From NCBI RefSeq assembly GCF_030699305.1, contig NZ_JAUYNB010000037.1:1-64000 (forward strand): DNA of 64,000 bases, given 5' to 3'. Source of the DNA: Novosphingobium sp. Lineage in GTDB: Bacteria > Pseudomonadota > Alphaproteobacteria > Sphingomonadales > Sphingomonadaceae. Each line of letters begins with the position of its first letter. Within the stretch, counting starts at the first letter, position 1. Positions 42,713 to 52,290 of this stretch are shown here, in pieces. The position numbers and the translations under genes are program-made. The notes beneath the pieces were generated by a model that made no database searches, had not been told where the DNA came from, and was given only the letters and a program-made list of their open reading frames with translations.

Positions 42713-43243
42713 TTAACCCGATGTCATCGCGCCGCCCAGCTTGAACAGCAGGTCGAGCAGCAGGCGGCGTTCGATCGGGGTCAGCTGGGCGGTGTTTTCC
42801 GCTTCGTGCGCGACGATCACCTTGCGCGCGCGGGCCAGACTGTCACGGCCCTTGCCGGTCAGTTCGATCCGGCTGGAGCGGCCATCGGTTTCACTTTGCA
42901 CCACCTCGATCATCCCGTTTTTCAACAGGCTGCGGGTGAACTGGTGGATGGTCGAGCGTTCGATCGCCAGGAACCGGCCGATCTCGATCTGGGTGATGTC
43001 CGGGTTGGCTTCCACCAGCCACATGATCGTGACCTGCTTGGCGGTCAGCCCCAGCGCTTTCAGTTTGGGATCGAGCCGCTGGACCAGCAGCGAATGGCCG
43101 ATCCCCAGGTGCAGGCCGACGATGCCTTCCAGCCCGGCGAGCCTGATGTTGTCCGACCGGGTCGAGCGGCCATCGTGGCCGTCTGCGCGCGCGGGGCGTG
43201 CGGCGGGGGTGGTCGGAGCGGGAACTGCGATCTGGTCTTCCAC
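42713..43243 (-). CDS. MarR-family transcriptional regulator
   Basis: A 176-residue winged-HTH regulator. The MarR core runs from about 35 (VGLHLGIGHSLLVQRLDPKL) through the recognition helix (TQIEIGRFLAIERSTIHQFT) to the wing (VVQSETDGRSSRIELTGKG). It should bind DNA as a dimer and respond to a small ligand. I use the GTG at 43243 as start; the frame is open to a TTG at 43303, and neither has an ideal ribosome site. It lies 12 bp before mtgA and may share its transcript. Confidence 0.82.
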   Translation of the reverse strand: MEDQIAVPAPTTPAARPARADGHDGRSTRSDNIRLAGLEGIVGLHLGIGHSLLVQRLDPKLKALGLTAKQVTIMWLVEANPDITQIEIGRFLAIERSTIHQFTRSLLKNGMIEVVQSETDGRSSRIELTGKGRDSLARARKVIVAHEAENTAQLTPIERRLLLDLLFKLGGAMTSG

Positions 43244-43377
43244 GAGTGGGCTGGCTTTCCTGGGGAGCGGGGCGCGAAGCGGCCTTAGCGCACGATGCAG
43301 CAATGCTCAATTCCCGAACCCGCCGCCCCCGGTCCACACGGGCAGGGGCGGCTGGGCATCGGGATCAGGTGGCGGGA

Positions 43378-44301
43378 TCAGGCGGCGGGCAGCAGGCGGC
43401 GGTCGTCCGCGATCCGCAGCATCGCCTTTTGCAGCTTTTCAAAGGCGCGCACCTCGATCTGGCGGACGCGTTCGCGGCTGACGCTGTATTCCTGGCTCAA
43501 TTCTTCCAGCGTCTGTGGTTCATCGATCAGGCGGCGCTGGGTGAGGATGTGGCGTTCGCGCTCATTCAGGCTGGACATGGCTTCGGTCAGCAAGGCGTGC
43601 CGGATCCTGGCTTCCTGCCCTTCGGCCACGGTTTCATCCTGCAGCGGGCGATCATCCTGCAACATGTCCTGCCACTGGCCTTCGCCGTCTTCGTTGAACG
43701 AGACGTTGAGGCTGGCATCGCCGCCCATCATCATCCGGCGGTTCATGTTGACCACTTCGGTCTCTGACACGCCGAGCTTGGTCGCGATGGTCTTCACGTC
43801 TTCGGGGTGAAGATCGGAATCCTCATACGCGTCGAGGTTCTTCTTCATCCGGCGCAAGTTGAAGAACAGCTTTTTCTGGGCAGCGGTGGTGCCCATTTTC
43901 ACCAGGCTCCACGACCGCAGGATGAACTCCTGCATCGACGCCTTGATCCACCACATCGCATAGGTCGCCAGCCGGAAACCGCGATCGGGTTCGAATTTCT
44001 TGACGCCCTGCATCAGGCCGATGTTGCCTTCGGAAATCAGTTCCGACACCGGCAGACCATAGCCGCGGTAACCCATGGCGATCTTCGCCACGAGCCGCAG
44101 GTGGCTGGTGACCAGCTGGGCGGCCGCTTCGGGATCCTGATGTTCGGCATAGCGCTTGGCGAGCATGTATTCCTGCTCAGCGGTCAGCACCGGGAACTTC
44201 TTGATCTCTGTCAGATAGCGGTTGAGGCTCTGTTCCCCGCCCAGGCTGGGCAGGGTGGAACGACCGCTGCTGGCTGGCAGGTTACGTTTGCGTTCGGGCA
44301 T
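43378..44301 (-). CDS. rpoH: Heat-shock sigma factor RpoH (sigma-32)
   Basis: A 307-residue sigma-70-family factor of the RpoH group. Region 2 carries SHLRLVAKIAMGYRGYGLP near 65, EPDRGFRLATYAMWWIKASM near 103-123 (region 2.3-2.4), and the RpoH box QKKLFFNLRR near 140. Region 4 near 265-290 is YSVSRERVRQIEVRAFEKLQ. It directs heat-shock transcription (chaperones, Clp proteases). The ATG at 44301 has an AGGA-type ribosome site; the longer frame to 44376 is unlikely. Confidence 0.96.
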   Translation of the reverse strand: MPERKRNLPASSGRSTLPSLGGEQSLNRYLTEIKKFPVLTAEQEYMLAKRYAEHQDPEAAAQLVTSHLRLVAKIAMGYRGYGLPVSELISEGNIGLMQGVKKFEPDRGFRLATYAMWWIKASMQEFILRSWSLVKMGTTAAQKKLFFNLRRMKKNLDAYEDSDLHPEDVKTIATKLGVSETEVVNMNRRMMMGGDASLNVSFNEDGEGQWQDMLQDDRPLQDETVAEGQEARIRHALLTEAMSSLNERERHILTQRRLIDEPQTLEELSQEYSVSRERVRQIEVRAFEKLQKAMLRIADDRRLLPAA

Positions 44302-44400
44302 AAGACTCTCTCGTCCTTTCAACGTCGGCCCACCTTTGCAGGACCCTTTAGAGGCATCCCCCGGCGGCGGCCACACAGGCTTTCTATTTACACCAATGCA

Positions 44401-45351
44401 TCAGCTTGGTGCCCTCAATTCGACCAACAGCCCCGCCATGTCGGTGGGCAGCGTGCTTTCAAGGCGAACCGCTGCTCCGGTGACCGGGTGGGTAAAGCCC
44501 AGCACGGCAGCGTGCAGGGCCTGTCGGTGAAAGTGAAGCTGGTTGAGCAAGGGGCGAAGCCGTGAAGGTGTGCGTCCATATACCGGATCACCCAGTAAAG
44601 GATGACCAATTGACGCCATATGAACGCGCACCTGGTGGGTTCGCCCGGTTTCCAGCCGACATTCCACCAGTGCGGCAGAATCCAGCCGTTCGAGCAACTT
44701 GTAGTGGGTGACGGCGTGCTTGCCGCGTCCATCTTCGACCAGCGCCATCTTCTTGCGGTCGTGATTCGACCGGGCAATCGCGCCGCGAATCGTGCCCGAT
44801 ATGGGAGCAGGCAGTCCGCCGACCACGGCCAGATAGGCGCGTTCGATCGAATGATCGGCAAACTGCGCGGCCAGCCCTTCGTGCGCGGCATCGGTCTTGG
44901 CGACGACCAGCAGGCCAGAGGTATCCTTGTCGATCCGGTGGACGATGCCAGGGCGGGCCACCCCGCCTATCCCCGACAGCTGCCCCCGGCAGTGATGCAG
45001 CAGCGCATTGACCAGCGTGCCGTCAAGGTTCCCGGCGGCGGGGTGGACGACCAGCCCGGCGGGCTTGTCGACCACGATCAGGTATTCGTCCTCATAGGCA
45101 ACGGTCAGCGCAATGTCCTGCGCCTGCGCCTCGGCGGGGATCGCGGCGGGGACGGTGATGGTGAAGGGCGTGCCTTCCGCCGGTTTGACCGAACCCGACG
45201 TCGCGGCTTTCCCGTCCAGCGCGATCCGGCCTTCACCCAGCAGCGCCTTGACCCGCTCACGCGACAGCCCGCTGGCATCGGCCAGTGCCTTGTCGAGCCG
45301 CTGGCCGCCGCTGGCGATCACGCCGGAAATGATGGATTCCCCCTCAATCAT
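44401..45351 (-). CDS. rluD: Ribosomal large subunit pseudouridine synthase, RluD type
   Basis: A 316-residue pseudouridine synthase with an S4 domain near 15-60 (QRLDKALADASGLSRERVKALL) and the RluA-family catalytic motif GIVHRIDKDTSGLLVVAK near 138-155, where Asp is the nucleophile. It modifies helix 69 of 23S rRNA. The start is set at the ATG at 45351, only 16 bp from the divergent JAMM gene start; a GTG at 45321 is possible. There is no clear ribosome site for the ATG. Confidence 0.93.
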   Translation of the reverse strand: MIEGESIISGVIASGGQRLDKALADASGLSRERVKALLGEGRIALDGKAATSGSVKPAEGTPFTITVPAAIPAEAQAQDIALTVAYEDEYLIVVDKPAGLVVHPAAGNLDGTLVNALLHHCRGQLSGIGGVARPGIVHRIDKDTSGLLVVAKTDAAHEGLAAQFADHSIERAYLAVVGGLPAPISGTIRGAIARSNHDRKKMALVEDGRGKHAVTHYKLLERLDSAALVECRLETGRTHQVRVHMASIGHPLLGDPVYGRTPSRLRPLLNQLHFHRQALHAAVLGFTHPVTGAAVRLESTLPTDMAGLLVELRAPS

Positions 45352-45367
45352 CGCTAGGAACTTGGGG

Positions 45368-45760
45368 ATGGCAATCACGGTGACAAGTGGCGTTTTGGCC
45401 ACACTGCTGGAAGAAGCGACGCGCGCCCATCCGCAGGAGTGTTGCGGGCTGCTGATGGGGGACGGGGCGATTGCCCGCGCCGTGCCTGCGGCCAATGTCC
45501 ATCCCGAACCGGCGCGCCATTTCGAGATCGATTCCGCCGCCCTGATCGCCGCGCACCGCGCCGCGCGGGCTGGCGGGCTGGCGGTGCTGGGCTATTACCA
45601 TTCGCACCCCACCGGCAGCGCGCAGCCATCGGCCACCGACCGCGCGGCGGCCAGCGGGGACGGGCGGATCTGGGCGATCATTGCGGGCGGAACGGTGCAG
45701 CTGTGGCGCGATACGCCGGATGGCTTTGAACCGCTTCCCCTGCGAGTCGCGGCAGGGTAA
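45368..45760 (+). CDS. JAMM/MPN-domain metalloprotease-like protein (Mov34 type)
   Basis: A 130-residue protein that is all JAMM domain. Glu in the PQECCGLLMGD segment near 23, then HSHPTGSAQPSATDRA near 78-93, gives the E...HxH-x10-D zinc ligands. Bacterial JAMM proteins remove C-terminal extensions or ubiquitin-like tags, for example in cysteine or cofactor synthesis; no ThiS/MoaD-like partner or E1 gene is adjacent. An AGGA ribosome site lies 8 bp before the ATG. Its start is 16 bp from the divergent rluD start. Confidence 0.88.
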   Translation: MAITVTSGVLATLLEEATRAHPQECCGLLMGDGAIARAVPAANVHPEPARHFEIDSAALIAAHRAARAGGLAVLGYYHSHPTGSAQPSATDRAAASGDGRIWAIIAGGTVQLWRDTPDGFEPLPLRVAAG

Positions 45761-45803
45761 GAGGATCGAAACCATACCCCTTGTTGCGGAAGCCTGCCGA
45801 CCC

Positions 45804-46433
45804 ATGACTCAATCCTCGCTCGATCTTGCTGCTCTGCTGTGTTCGCGCCTGTGCCATGACCTGCTTAGCCCGGTTGGTGCGCTCAATAACGGGTTGGAAC
45901 TGCTGGCCGAGGAAAAAGATCCCGAAATGCGCAAGCGCTGCATGGAGCTGCTGGAGCAAAGCGCCCGAACCAGTGCGGACAAGCTGAAGTTTTTCCGGCT
46001 GGCGTTCGGCGCGGCGGGCGGATTTGGCGAACAGGTGCTGGTCGATGAACCGCGCGCGCTGGTCGATGCGCTGGTCAGCCACAATGCGCGTGTATCGGTC
46101 AACTGGACGACCCTGCCTAAACCTGCGGTCAAGGTGCTGCTCAACCTGGCGATGATCGGGATGGACGCGCTGGTGCGCGGCGGCACACTGGATATCGGCG
46201 CGGAAAGCCGCGACGGGGCGAGCGAGATCGTGGTCCGCGCGGCGGGCGCGAAAATCGCGTTCGATCCGGAAATCGGCCGGGCGCTGGACGGTTCGCTCGA
46301 TCCCGATGGGCTGACCAGCCGCACCGCCCCGGCGTGGATGATCCACCAGCTGGCCAGCGTGCGCGGCGGCGGCGTGCAGTTCGCGCTCAGCGATGAAGCG
46401 CTGGTGATGGGCGCGGTGCTGCCCGAAGCATAA
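45804..46433 (+). CDS. chpT: Histidine phosphotransferase ChpT
   Basis: A 209-residue DHp-like dimer protein. The phospho-accepting His is in SRLCHDLLSPVGALNNGLEL near 17; the rest resembles a degenerate HATPase domain (VLLNLAMIGMDALVRGG near 115). ChpT carries phosphate from CckA to CtrA and CpdR in the alphaproteobacterial cell-cycle circuit (established). It follows the JAMM gene by 43 bp and precedes an AmpD-type amidase by 13 bp. The later ATG at 45804 is chosen over the longer frame starting at 45681. Confidence 0.92.
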   Translation: MTQSSLDLAALLCSRLCHDLLSPVGALNNGLELLAEEKDPEMRKRCMELLEQSARTSADKLKFFRLAFGAAGGFGEQVLVDEPRALVDALVSHNARVSVNWTTLPKPAVKVLLNLAMIGMDALVRGGTLDIGAESRDGASEIVVRAAGAKIAFDPEIGRALDGSLDPDGLTSRTAPAWMIHQLASVRGGGVQFALSDEALVMGAVLPEA

Positions 46434-46446
46434 GGGCGCGGCCGCG

Positions 46447-47148
46447 ATGTCGGAACTGATCCACAGCGAAACGCCATCACCCAACTGGAACGAGCGGCTG
46501 CTGCCGATCTCGATGGTGGTGCTGCACTATACCGGCATGGAAACCGCCGCCGCCGCGCTCGACCGGCTGTGCGATCCAGAAGCGCAGGTATCGGCGCATT
46601 ACTGCATCGAAGAGGACGGCACCGTCCACCGGCTGGTGCGTGAAGACCGGCGCGCCTGGCACGCGGGCAAATCGTTCTGGCGCGGGGTGACCGATATCAA
46701 TTCGGCCAGTATCGGGATCGAACTGGTCAATCCGGGGCACGAGTTCGGGTATCGCCCGTTTCCCGATGAACAGCTGGCCGCGCTGCTGCCGCTGCTGGCC
46801 GACATGGTCCAGCGCCACGACATCCCGCGCGCCAACGTGCTCGGCCATTCGGACGTCGCGCCGGCCCGCAAGGATGATCCCGGCGAACTGTTCGACTGGG
46901 ATCTGCTGGCCGCGCACCGGCTGGTGCTGCGCCGCCCGCGCCTGCTGGTGCCCAGCCCGTATGAGAACGACGGCGCGTTCTTTCTGGCGCTGGAACGGTT
47001 CGGCTATGACATCTCGGACACCGCCGCCGCTTGCCGGGCATTCCAGCGCCGCTGGCGGCCGCACCGGATCGACGGCGTGGTCGACGGCGAAAGTTCGGCG
47101 ATCCTGTTCGGATTGTTGTTGGATCGCGACACCGGAAAGACTAGGTAG
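46447..47148 (+). CDS. N-acetylmuramoyl-L-alanine amidase, AmpD/AmiD type, with peptidoglycan-binding domain
   Basis: A 233-residue zinc amidase. Zinc ligands: His in SMVVLHYTGM near 27, and HSDVAPARKDDPGELF near 137-152 (His and Asp). IGIELVNPG near 90 is the family core strand. The C-terminal ~55 residues resemble a peptidoglycan-binding helical domain (FGYDISDTAAACRAFQRRW). No signal peptide is seen, so it probably acts on recycled muropeptides in the cytosol, as AmpD does. It ends directly at the RNase P RNA gene. Confidence 0.92.
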   Translation: MSELIHSETPSPNWNERLLPISMVVLHYTGMETAAAALDRLCDPEAQVSAHYCIEEDGTVHRLVREDRRAWHAGKSFWRGVTDINSASIGIELVNPGHEFGYRPFPDEQLAALLPLLADMVQRHDIPRANVLGHSDVAPARKDDPGELFDWDLLAAHRLVLRRPRLLVPSPYENDGAFFLALERFGYDISDTAAACRAFQRRWRPHRIDGVVDGESSAILFGLLLDRDTGKTR

Positions 47149-47590
<442 letters not shown>

Positions 47591-47603
47591 CCGCACAAGC
47601 ATC

Positions 47604-47638
47604 CCCCCGCTCCGCCGGAGCTGGGGCCTGAGCGGGGG
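47604..47638. terminator. GC-rich hairpin between rnpB and ugd
   Basis: CCCCCGCTC (47604-47612) pairs with GAGCGGGGG (47630-47638), with an inner CTCCG/CGGAG hairpin. It could end transcription of both the rightward RNase P RNA and the leftward ugd gene. There is no T tract. Confidence 0.55.
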
Positions 47639-47660
47639 CCTGAACTGGGGCGGCGCGCCT

Positions 47661-48971
47661 TCAGGGGCGGCCAATGCTGGAATACTGGAACCCCTTGGCG
47701 CGCACTTCCGCCGGGTCATAGATGTTGCGCAGGTCAACCAGCACGGGCGCCCTGGCCAGCTTCTTCACCCGGTCAAAATCAAGCGCGCGGAAGGCGTCCC
47801 ATTCGGTCACGATCACCACCGCGTCCGCGCCTTCGATCGCGGCATAGGCGCTGTCTTTCATCGCCACGTTGGCCATCAGCGGCGCGGCGTGGCCCATCCC
47901 TTCGGGGTCATAGGCGGCAACCTTTACCCCGGCATCGTGCAGCGCCAGCGCGATGGCGATCGACGGGGCATCGCGCATGTCGTCGGTATTGGGCTTGAAG
48001 GTCAGGCCCAGCAGCGCAACCTGCTTGCCGCGCGCTTCATCCATGCCGCCCAGCGCGTCGATCACCTTGCGGCCCATGGCGCGCTTGCGGGCATCGTTGA
48101 CCTTGACCACCGCTTCGACGATCCGGGTCGGCGCTTCGTAATCTTCCGCCGTCTTGAGCAGCGCCAGCGTGTCCTTGGGGAAGCACGATCCGCCATAGCC
48201 CGGCCCGGCATGGAGGAACTTGGACCCGATCCGCCCGTCCATCCCGATCCCGCGCGACACGTCCTGCACGTTCGCGCCGACCTTTTCGCACAAGTCGGCC
48301 ATTTCGTTGATGAACGTGATCTTCACTGCCAGAAACGCATTGGCGGCATACTTGATCAACTCGGACGAGCGCCGCGAGGTGAACAGGATCGGCGCCTTGT
48401 TCAGGAACAGCGGGCGATAGACCTCGTTCATCACCCCGCGCGCCCATTCATCCTCGGTGCCCACGACAATCCGGTCCGGCCGCTTGAAATCGCTGATCGC
48501 CGCGCCTTCGCGCAGGAACTCGGGGTTGGAGGCCACCGCGACCTGCACGCCTGATCCCGCTTCGCGCAGGATCCGTTCCACTTCATCGCCGGTGCCGACC
48601 GGGACGGTCGATTTGGTGACGATCACGGCGGGGTGCCTCAGGTGCTCGCCGATTTCCTGGGCCACGGCATAGACATAGGACAAGTCGGCGTGGCCATCGC
48701 CCCGGCGGCTGGGGGTGCCAACCGCGATGAAGATTGCGCCCGCGCCGTCGATTCCTTCGGCCAGATCGGTGGTGAACGACAGCCGCCCGGCCTTGACGTT
48801 TGAGGTGACCAGTTCGGCCAGCCCCGGCTCATAGATCGGCATGATCCCGGCTTTCAGGCTGTCGATCTTGGCCGGGTCCTTGTCGATGCAGACCACATCG
48901 TGGCCGAAATCGGCAAAACAGGCACCTGAAACCAGCCCGACATAACCGGAACCAACCATTGCGATCTTCAT
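47661..48971 (-). CDS. ugd: UDP-glucose 6-dehydrogenase
   Basis: A 436-residue enzyme with an N-terminal NAD-binding Rossmann motif GSGYVGLVSG near residue 7, the catalytic Cys in GPGYGGSCFPKD near 258-269, and a C-terminal UDP-binding domain. It oxidises UDP-glucose to UDP-glucuronate for polysaccharide synthesis. The preceding phosphatase gene overlaps by 4 bp, so the pair is co-translated. No exopolysaccharide cluster is adjacent, although the enzyme commonly serves capsule or gellan-like polymer synthesis. Confidence 0.95.
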   Translation of the reverse strand: MKIAMVGSGYVGLVSGACFADFGHDVVCIDKDPAKIDSLKAGIMPIYEPGLAELVTSNVKAGRLSFTTDLAEGIDGAGAIFIAVGTPSRRGDGHADLSYVYAVAQEIGEHLRHPAVIVTKSTVPVGTGDEVERILREAGSGVQVAVASNPEFLREGAAISDFKRPDRIVVGTEDEWARGVMNEVYRPLFLNKAPILFTSRRSSELIKYAANAFLAVKITFINEMADLCEKVGANVQDVSRGIGMDGRIGSKFLHAGPGYGGSCFPKDTLALLKTAEDYEAPTRIVEAVVKVNDARKRAMGRKVIDALGGMDEARGKQVALLGLTFKPNTDDMRDAPSIAIALALHDAGVKVAAYDPEGMGHAAPLMANVAMKDSAYAAIEGADAVVIVTEWDAFRALDFDRVKKLARAPVLVDLRNIYDPAEVRAKGFQYSSIGRP

Positions 48972-49768
48972 GAAATGCTCCTTTGCGCGACGCGGACCGC
49001 GCCGTCTTCCATCCGCGCCTCGATCAGCCAGCGGGTTGCCCCTTCGAGGCCGAGTGCGGTCAGCACGCCGGTCTCATAGGCGCCGGTATCGATGCCGATG
49101 CGGTTATGCCGGACGTCCGGCTGTTTGAAAATGGTATGGCCATGCACCACCACCGCGCCGTGGCTGCCGGGATGGTCCAGAAAGGGCTGGCGAATCCAGC
49201 GCAGATCGCTGATCCGCTGCTGATCGAGCGGCAGATCGGGCAGGATCCCGGCGTGGACGAACAGGTAATCGCCCAGCGCAATCGTGTCTTCGAACGCACG
49301 GATGAAGGCGATGTCTCCGGCGGGAATTGCGGCCCGCATCAGCGCCTGCGTTTCGGTCAGGTCGGCGGCCTGATAGGCGTCCTCGTCCACGCCATAGCTG
49401 AGCACGGTTTCCTTGCCGCCATAGCGCAGGAAGTGGCGCAGCACTTCGGGCTTTTCCAGACTGTCGAGGAACATCTCCTCGTGATTGCCCATCAGCACGC
49501 GCACGGTGCGCGCCGCCTGCCAGGCCCGCGCCCGCGCGACCACCCCGGCGCTGTCGGGGCCGCGATCGATCAGGTCGCCCAGCAGGACCACCGTGGTCTG
49601 CGCCCCGCCGCGCGCGGTGTCATCGGCATCGACCGCTTGCGCCAGCGCGGCGAACAGATCGGCGCGGCCGTGGATATCGCCCACGGCATAGGCGCGCTGG
49701 CCATCGGGCAGCGCGGCAGCCGGGGCGGCCGGACGGGCCGAAAACAATGAACGCAGCCTGGAAAGCAT
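48968..49768 (-). CDS. Serine/threonine-type metallophosphatase (calcineurin-like)
   Basis: A 266-residue PPP/ApaH-like phosphatase with metal-binding motifs GDIHGRADL near 33, LLGDLIDRGPDS near 68, GNHEEM near 98, and HAG near 178 plus VHGHT near 220. The family dephosphorylates proteins or diadenosine polyphosphates. I choose the ATG at 49768, which has an AAGG ribosome site; another ATG at 49795 has none. It overlaps ugd by 4 bp, suggesting that the two are coordinated. Confidence 0.88.
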   Translation of the reverse strand: MLSRLRSLFSARPAAPAAALPDGQRAYAVGDIHGRADLFAALAQAVDADDTARGGAQTTVVLLGDLIDRGPDSAGVVARARAWQAARTVRVLMGNHEEMFLDSLEKPEVLRHFLRYGGKETVLSYGVDEDAYQAADLTETQALMRAAIPAGDIAFIRAFEDTIALGDYLFVHAGILPDLPLDQQRISDLRWIRQPFLDHPGSHGAVVVHGHTIFKQPDVRHNRIGIDTGAYETGVLTALGLEGATRWLIEARMEDGAVRVAQRSIS

Positions 49769-50045
49769 CGGAACCTTGGTGTTGCGCTGCACCATATAGC
49801 GAACGCGGGGTTGCCGAACAACGGCAACTATGCGCGCACAGGCTCAGGCCCGCCGCACGCGGGCGGCGTTGCCATAAAACCACACTGTGCGGCCTTTGCG
49901 CAATCTTTGTGCGCTTTTCCCCTTGTGCGGTGCAGCAAAAACATGTTGAGGATCGTTTGTCCGCAGTGATTGCCTCCGAATAACGAGGGGCAACGGGGCG
50001 GATGCAGGTGGGACGAAGCACCAAACAATCGTAAGGAAGATTGAC

Positions 50046-50795
50046 ATGCTCACGTCCGTCCGCGGTATTGTCGCCGCTACTATCCTCGCCGGCTGCGGAT
50101 TGGCCGCTACTCCCGCTTTTGCCGACGAAACCGACCCGCCCAGCGATGTGACGGTGTCCGGCAACGTTGCTCTGGTCACCGACTACCGGTTCCGCGGGCT
50201 GTCGCTCAGCGGTGGCGATTTCGCCGTGCAGGGCACGATCAACGTCAATCACTCCAGCGGGTTCTACGCTGGCGTGTGGGCGTCCAGCCTTGAAGATTCG
50301 GCCGTTTACGGCAGCACCGAAGTCGACGTCTATGCCGGCTGGACCGGTGAAGTCGCCTCCGGCGTGACCGCCGATGTCGGCCTGCTGTATTACGTCTACC
50401 CGAACGGCACGGTTGGCGATGCCAACGTGTTCGAACCCTATGCCTCGATCACCGGCGCAATCGGCCCGGTGACCGCCAAGGTCGGCGTTGCCTATGCCTG
50501 GAAGCAGAACTCGCTGGGCGGTGACGACAACCTGTATCTCTACAACGATCTGTCGCTGGCCATTCCGGAAACCCCGCTGAGCCTGTCGACCCACATCGGC
50601 TACACCGATGGCGCGCTGTCGCCCAAGGTGCTGACCGGCGCGGGCCTTGGCGGCGGCTGGGATTACTCGGTCGGGGCCAGCTATGCCGTGACCAAGAACC
50701 TGTCGGTCGGCGTCAGCTATATCGGCGTTGACGGCACCTCGATCAGCAGCTTCTCGAACGACGCTGTCGTCGGCACGCTGAAGTTCGCGTTCTGA
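50046..50795 (+). CDS. TorF-family putative porin (Gcw_chp domain)
   Basis: A 249-residue outer-membrane protein with a signal peptide ending AFA-DE near 27. The start of the mature part VSGNVALVTDYRFRGLSLS is the mark of the TorF/Gcw_chp family, followed by alternating beta strands and a C-terminal Phe (LKFAF). The family is predicted to form a small beta-barrel of unknown substrate. A bidirectional terminator lies between it and the convergent SIMPL gene. Confidence 0.9.
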   Translation: MLTSVRGIVAATILAGCGLAATPAFADETDPPSDVTVSGNVALVTDYRFRGLSLSGGDFAVQGTINVNHSSGFYAGVWASSLEDSAVYGSTEVDVYAGWTGEVASGVTADVGLLYYVYPNGTVGDANVFEPYASITGAIGPVTAKVGVAYAWKQNSLGGDDNLYLYNDLSLAIPETPLSLSTHIGYTDGALSPKVLTGAGLGGGWDYSVGASYAVTKNLSVGVSYIGVDGTSISSFSNDAVVGTLKFAF

Positions 50796-50822
50796 TCGAC
50801 CGATAAGACACACGCACCAATG

Positions 50823-50854
50823 CGGCCCGTCCCGGAAAAATCCGGGGCGGGCCG
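50823..50854. terminator. Bidirectional terminator between the TorF porin and SIMPL genes
   Basis: CGGCCCGTCCCGG (50823-50835) pairs with CCGGGGCGGGCCG (50842-50854), with one T-G pair and a loop of AAAAAT. The T-rich sequence after it (TGTCGTTTC) is modest. It sits centrally between convergent genes. Confidence 0.75.
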
Positions 50855-50878
50855 TGTCGTTTCAGGGGTCCGGCCGGT

Positions 50879-51649
50879 TCAGTCGAGCGAGAACTGGACC
50901 GTGGTGACCACGCGCACTTTCTTGAACGGGGTGTCAGCCATGCCCCAGCTGCCGCCGCCGCTGTCATCGCCGCTGGTCGCATCGCGGTCCATGACCGAGA
51001 AATAGCCCTGCGTGGCGCTGCGGATGCTGCCCACGCTGGTGCCGCTGTCCTTGGCGAACTGTTCGGCCGAGGCGCGCGCGTCCTTGGTCGCTGCCGCGAT
51101 CATCGCAGGCTTGATCGCGTTCAGGCCGGTGAAGCTGTAATTGATGCCCGATCCGTCTTCCAGCACCACGCCCTGCCGGACCAGATCGAACTGCCGCTTG
51201 GCGGCGGTCTGGGCGCGCTGGATATCGGTAGTGCGCAAGGCAAAGCGTTGGCGCACGGTAAAGCGCGGCACGCCGTTGTCGGTATATTGCGATACGTTGA
51301 CGCCGGTCGGTTGCAGATCGGCGGCGGGGAAGCCCGACTGGTTGAAGAACGCCCGGATCGCCGCGCCATCGCGGTCAGCGCCGGCCTGGGCGGTGGCCAG
51401 ATCGGTCGCGGTGGAACTGAATGACAGCGTCCAGGTGGCCAGATCGGCGGTCACATTGCGTTCGGCCAGCCCGCGCACGGTGACCGCGCGATCGGCTTCC
51501 TTGGCCCGGACCAGCCCGTTGCCCAGCAGGTAACCGCCCACGATCAGCCCGATGGCCAGCACCCCGGCGCTGGCGAGGTAGCGCTGCGTTGGCCGGTCGC
51601 GCCAGAATGCGGTGGCGGTGGCGGACGGATCGAGGCTAGAGTCGGACAT
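50879..51649 (-). CDS. SIMPL (DUF541) domain protein
   Basis: A 256-residue protein with an N-terminal membrane anchor (about 28-47, VLAIGLIVGGYLLGN) and a SIMPL domain (VRGLAERNVTADLATWTLSF, then GVNVSQYTDNG and the C-terminal VRVVTTVQFSLD). Related proteins (YggE-type) are periplasmic oligomers linked to oxidative stress. The start at 51649 is taken as the first Met that gives an anchor of normal length; the frame stays open upstream to 52216 through antisense of the gloA gene. Confidence 0.88.
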   Translation of the reverse strand: MSDSSLDPSATATAFWRDRPTQRYLASAGVLAIGLIVGGYLLGNGLVRAKEADRAVTVRGLAERNVTADLATWTLSFSSTATDLATAQAGADRDGAAIRAFFNQSGFPAADLQPTGVNVSQYTDNGVPRFTVRQRFALRTTDIQRAQTAAKRQFDLVRQGVVLEDGSGINYSFTGLNAIKPAMIAAATKDARASAEQFAKDSGTSVGSIRSATQGYFSVMDRDATSGDDSGGGSWGMADTPFKKVRVVTTVQFSLD

Positions 51650-51745
51650 GGGGGATTCTCCCTGTTGGCTGGGCGAACAGTGCGCCGCGCCAGCTGTCTG
51701 CACGATGAACCGTTCTTTTTTGTCGATCAACCGTTGGGCGAACCG

Positions 51746-52180
51746 ATGACCAAATTTCTGCACACGATGATCCGCGTGACCGATCCGGATGCGACCATAG
51801 CCTTTTTCAAGCTGATCGGGCTGGATGAAGTGCGCCGCTTTTCCAGTGATCCGGGCCGCTTCACCCTGATCTTCCTGGCCGCACCGGGGCAGGAAGGACT
51901 GGCCGAGGTTGAGCTGACCTATAACTGGCCGCCAGAGGACGGGGCGCAGGAAAGCTATACCGGCGGGCGCAATTTCGGGCATCTCGCCTACCGGGTGGAC
52001 AATATCTATGAAACTTGCGCGGCGCTGGCAGCGGCCGGCCACGTGATCCACCGCCCCCCGCGCGACGGGCACATGGCGTTCGTGAAATCGCCCGACGGGA
52101 TCTCGGTCGAACTGCTGCAGGACGGGCATCTGCCGCCGCAGGAACCCTGGGCGAGCATGGCCAATACCGGCAGCTGGTAA
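51746..52180 (+). CDS. gloA: Lactoylglutathione lyase (glyoxalase I)
   Basis: A 144-residue VOC-fold enzyme: FLHTMIRVTDPDATIAFFKL at the N-terminus holds the first metal His (H6), FTLIFLAAPG and GRNFGHLAYRVDN (second His) follow, and DGISVELLQ carries the Glu ligand near the end. It detoxifies methylglyoxal with glutathione. The ATG at 51746 gives the standard start. The SIMPL gene is divergent across 96 bp. Confidence 0.94.
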   Translation: MTKFLHTMIRVTDPDATIAFFKLIGLDEVRRFSSDPGRFTLIFLAAPGQEGLAEVELTYNWPPEDGAQESYTGGRNFGHLAYRVDNIYETCAALAAAGHVIHRPPRDGHMAFVKSPDGISVELLQDGHLPPQEPWASMANTGSW

Positions 52181-52290
52181 GCGCGGGGTCAGCGCTCCTG
52201 ATCCCGGTCGTTGCAACTACGCGCCAATCTGCCATCATCGCCAGCAGCCGGAACCCGGAGCACAGCCGGGACCGGAGGGGGGAAATTGCC

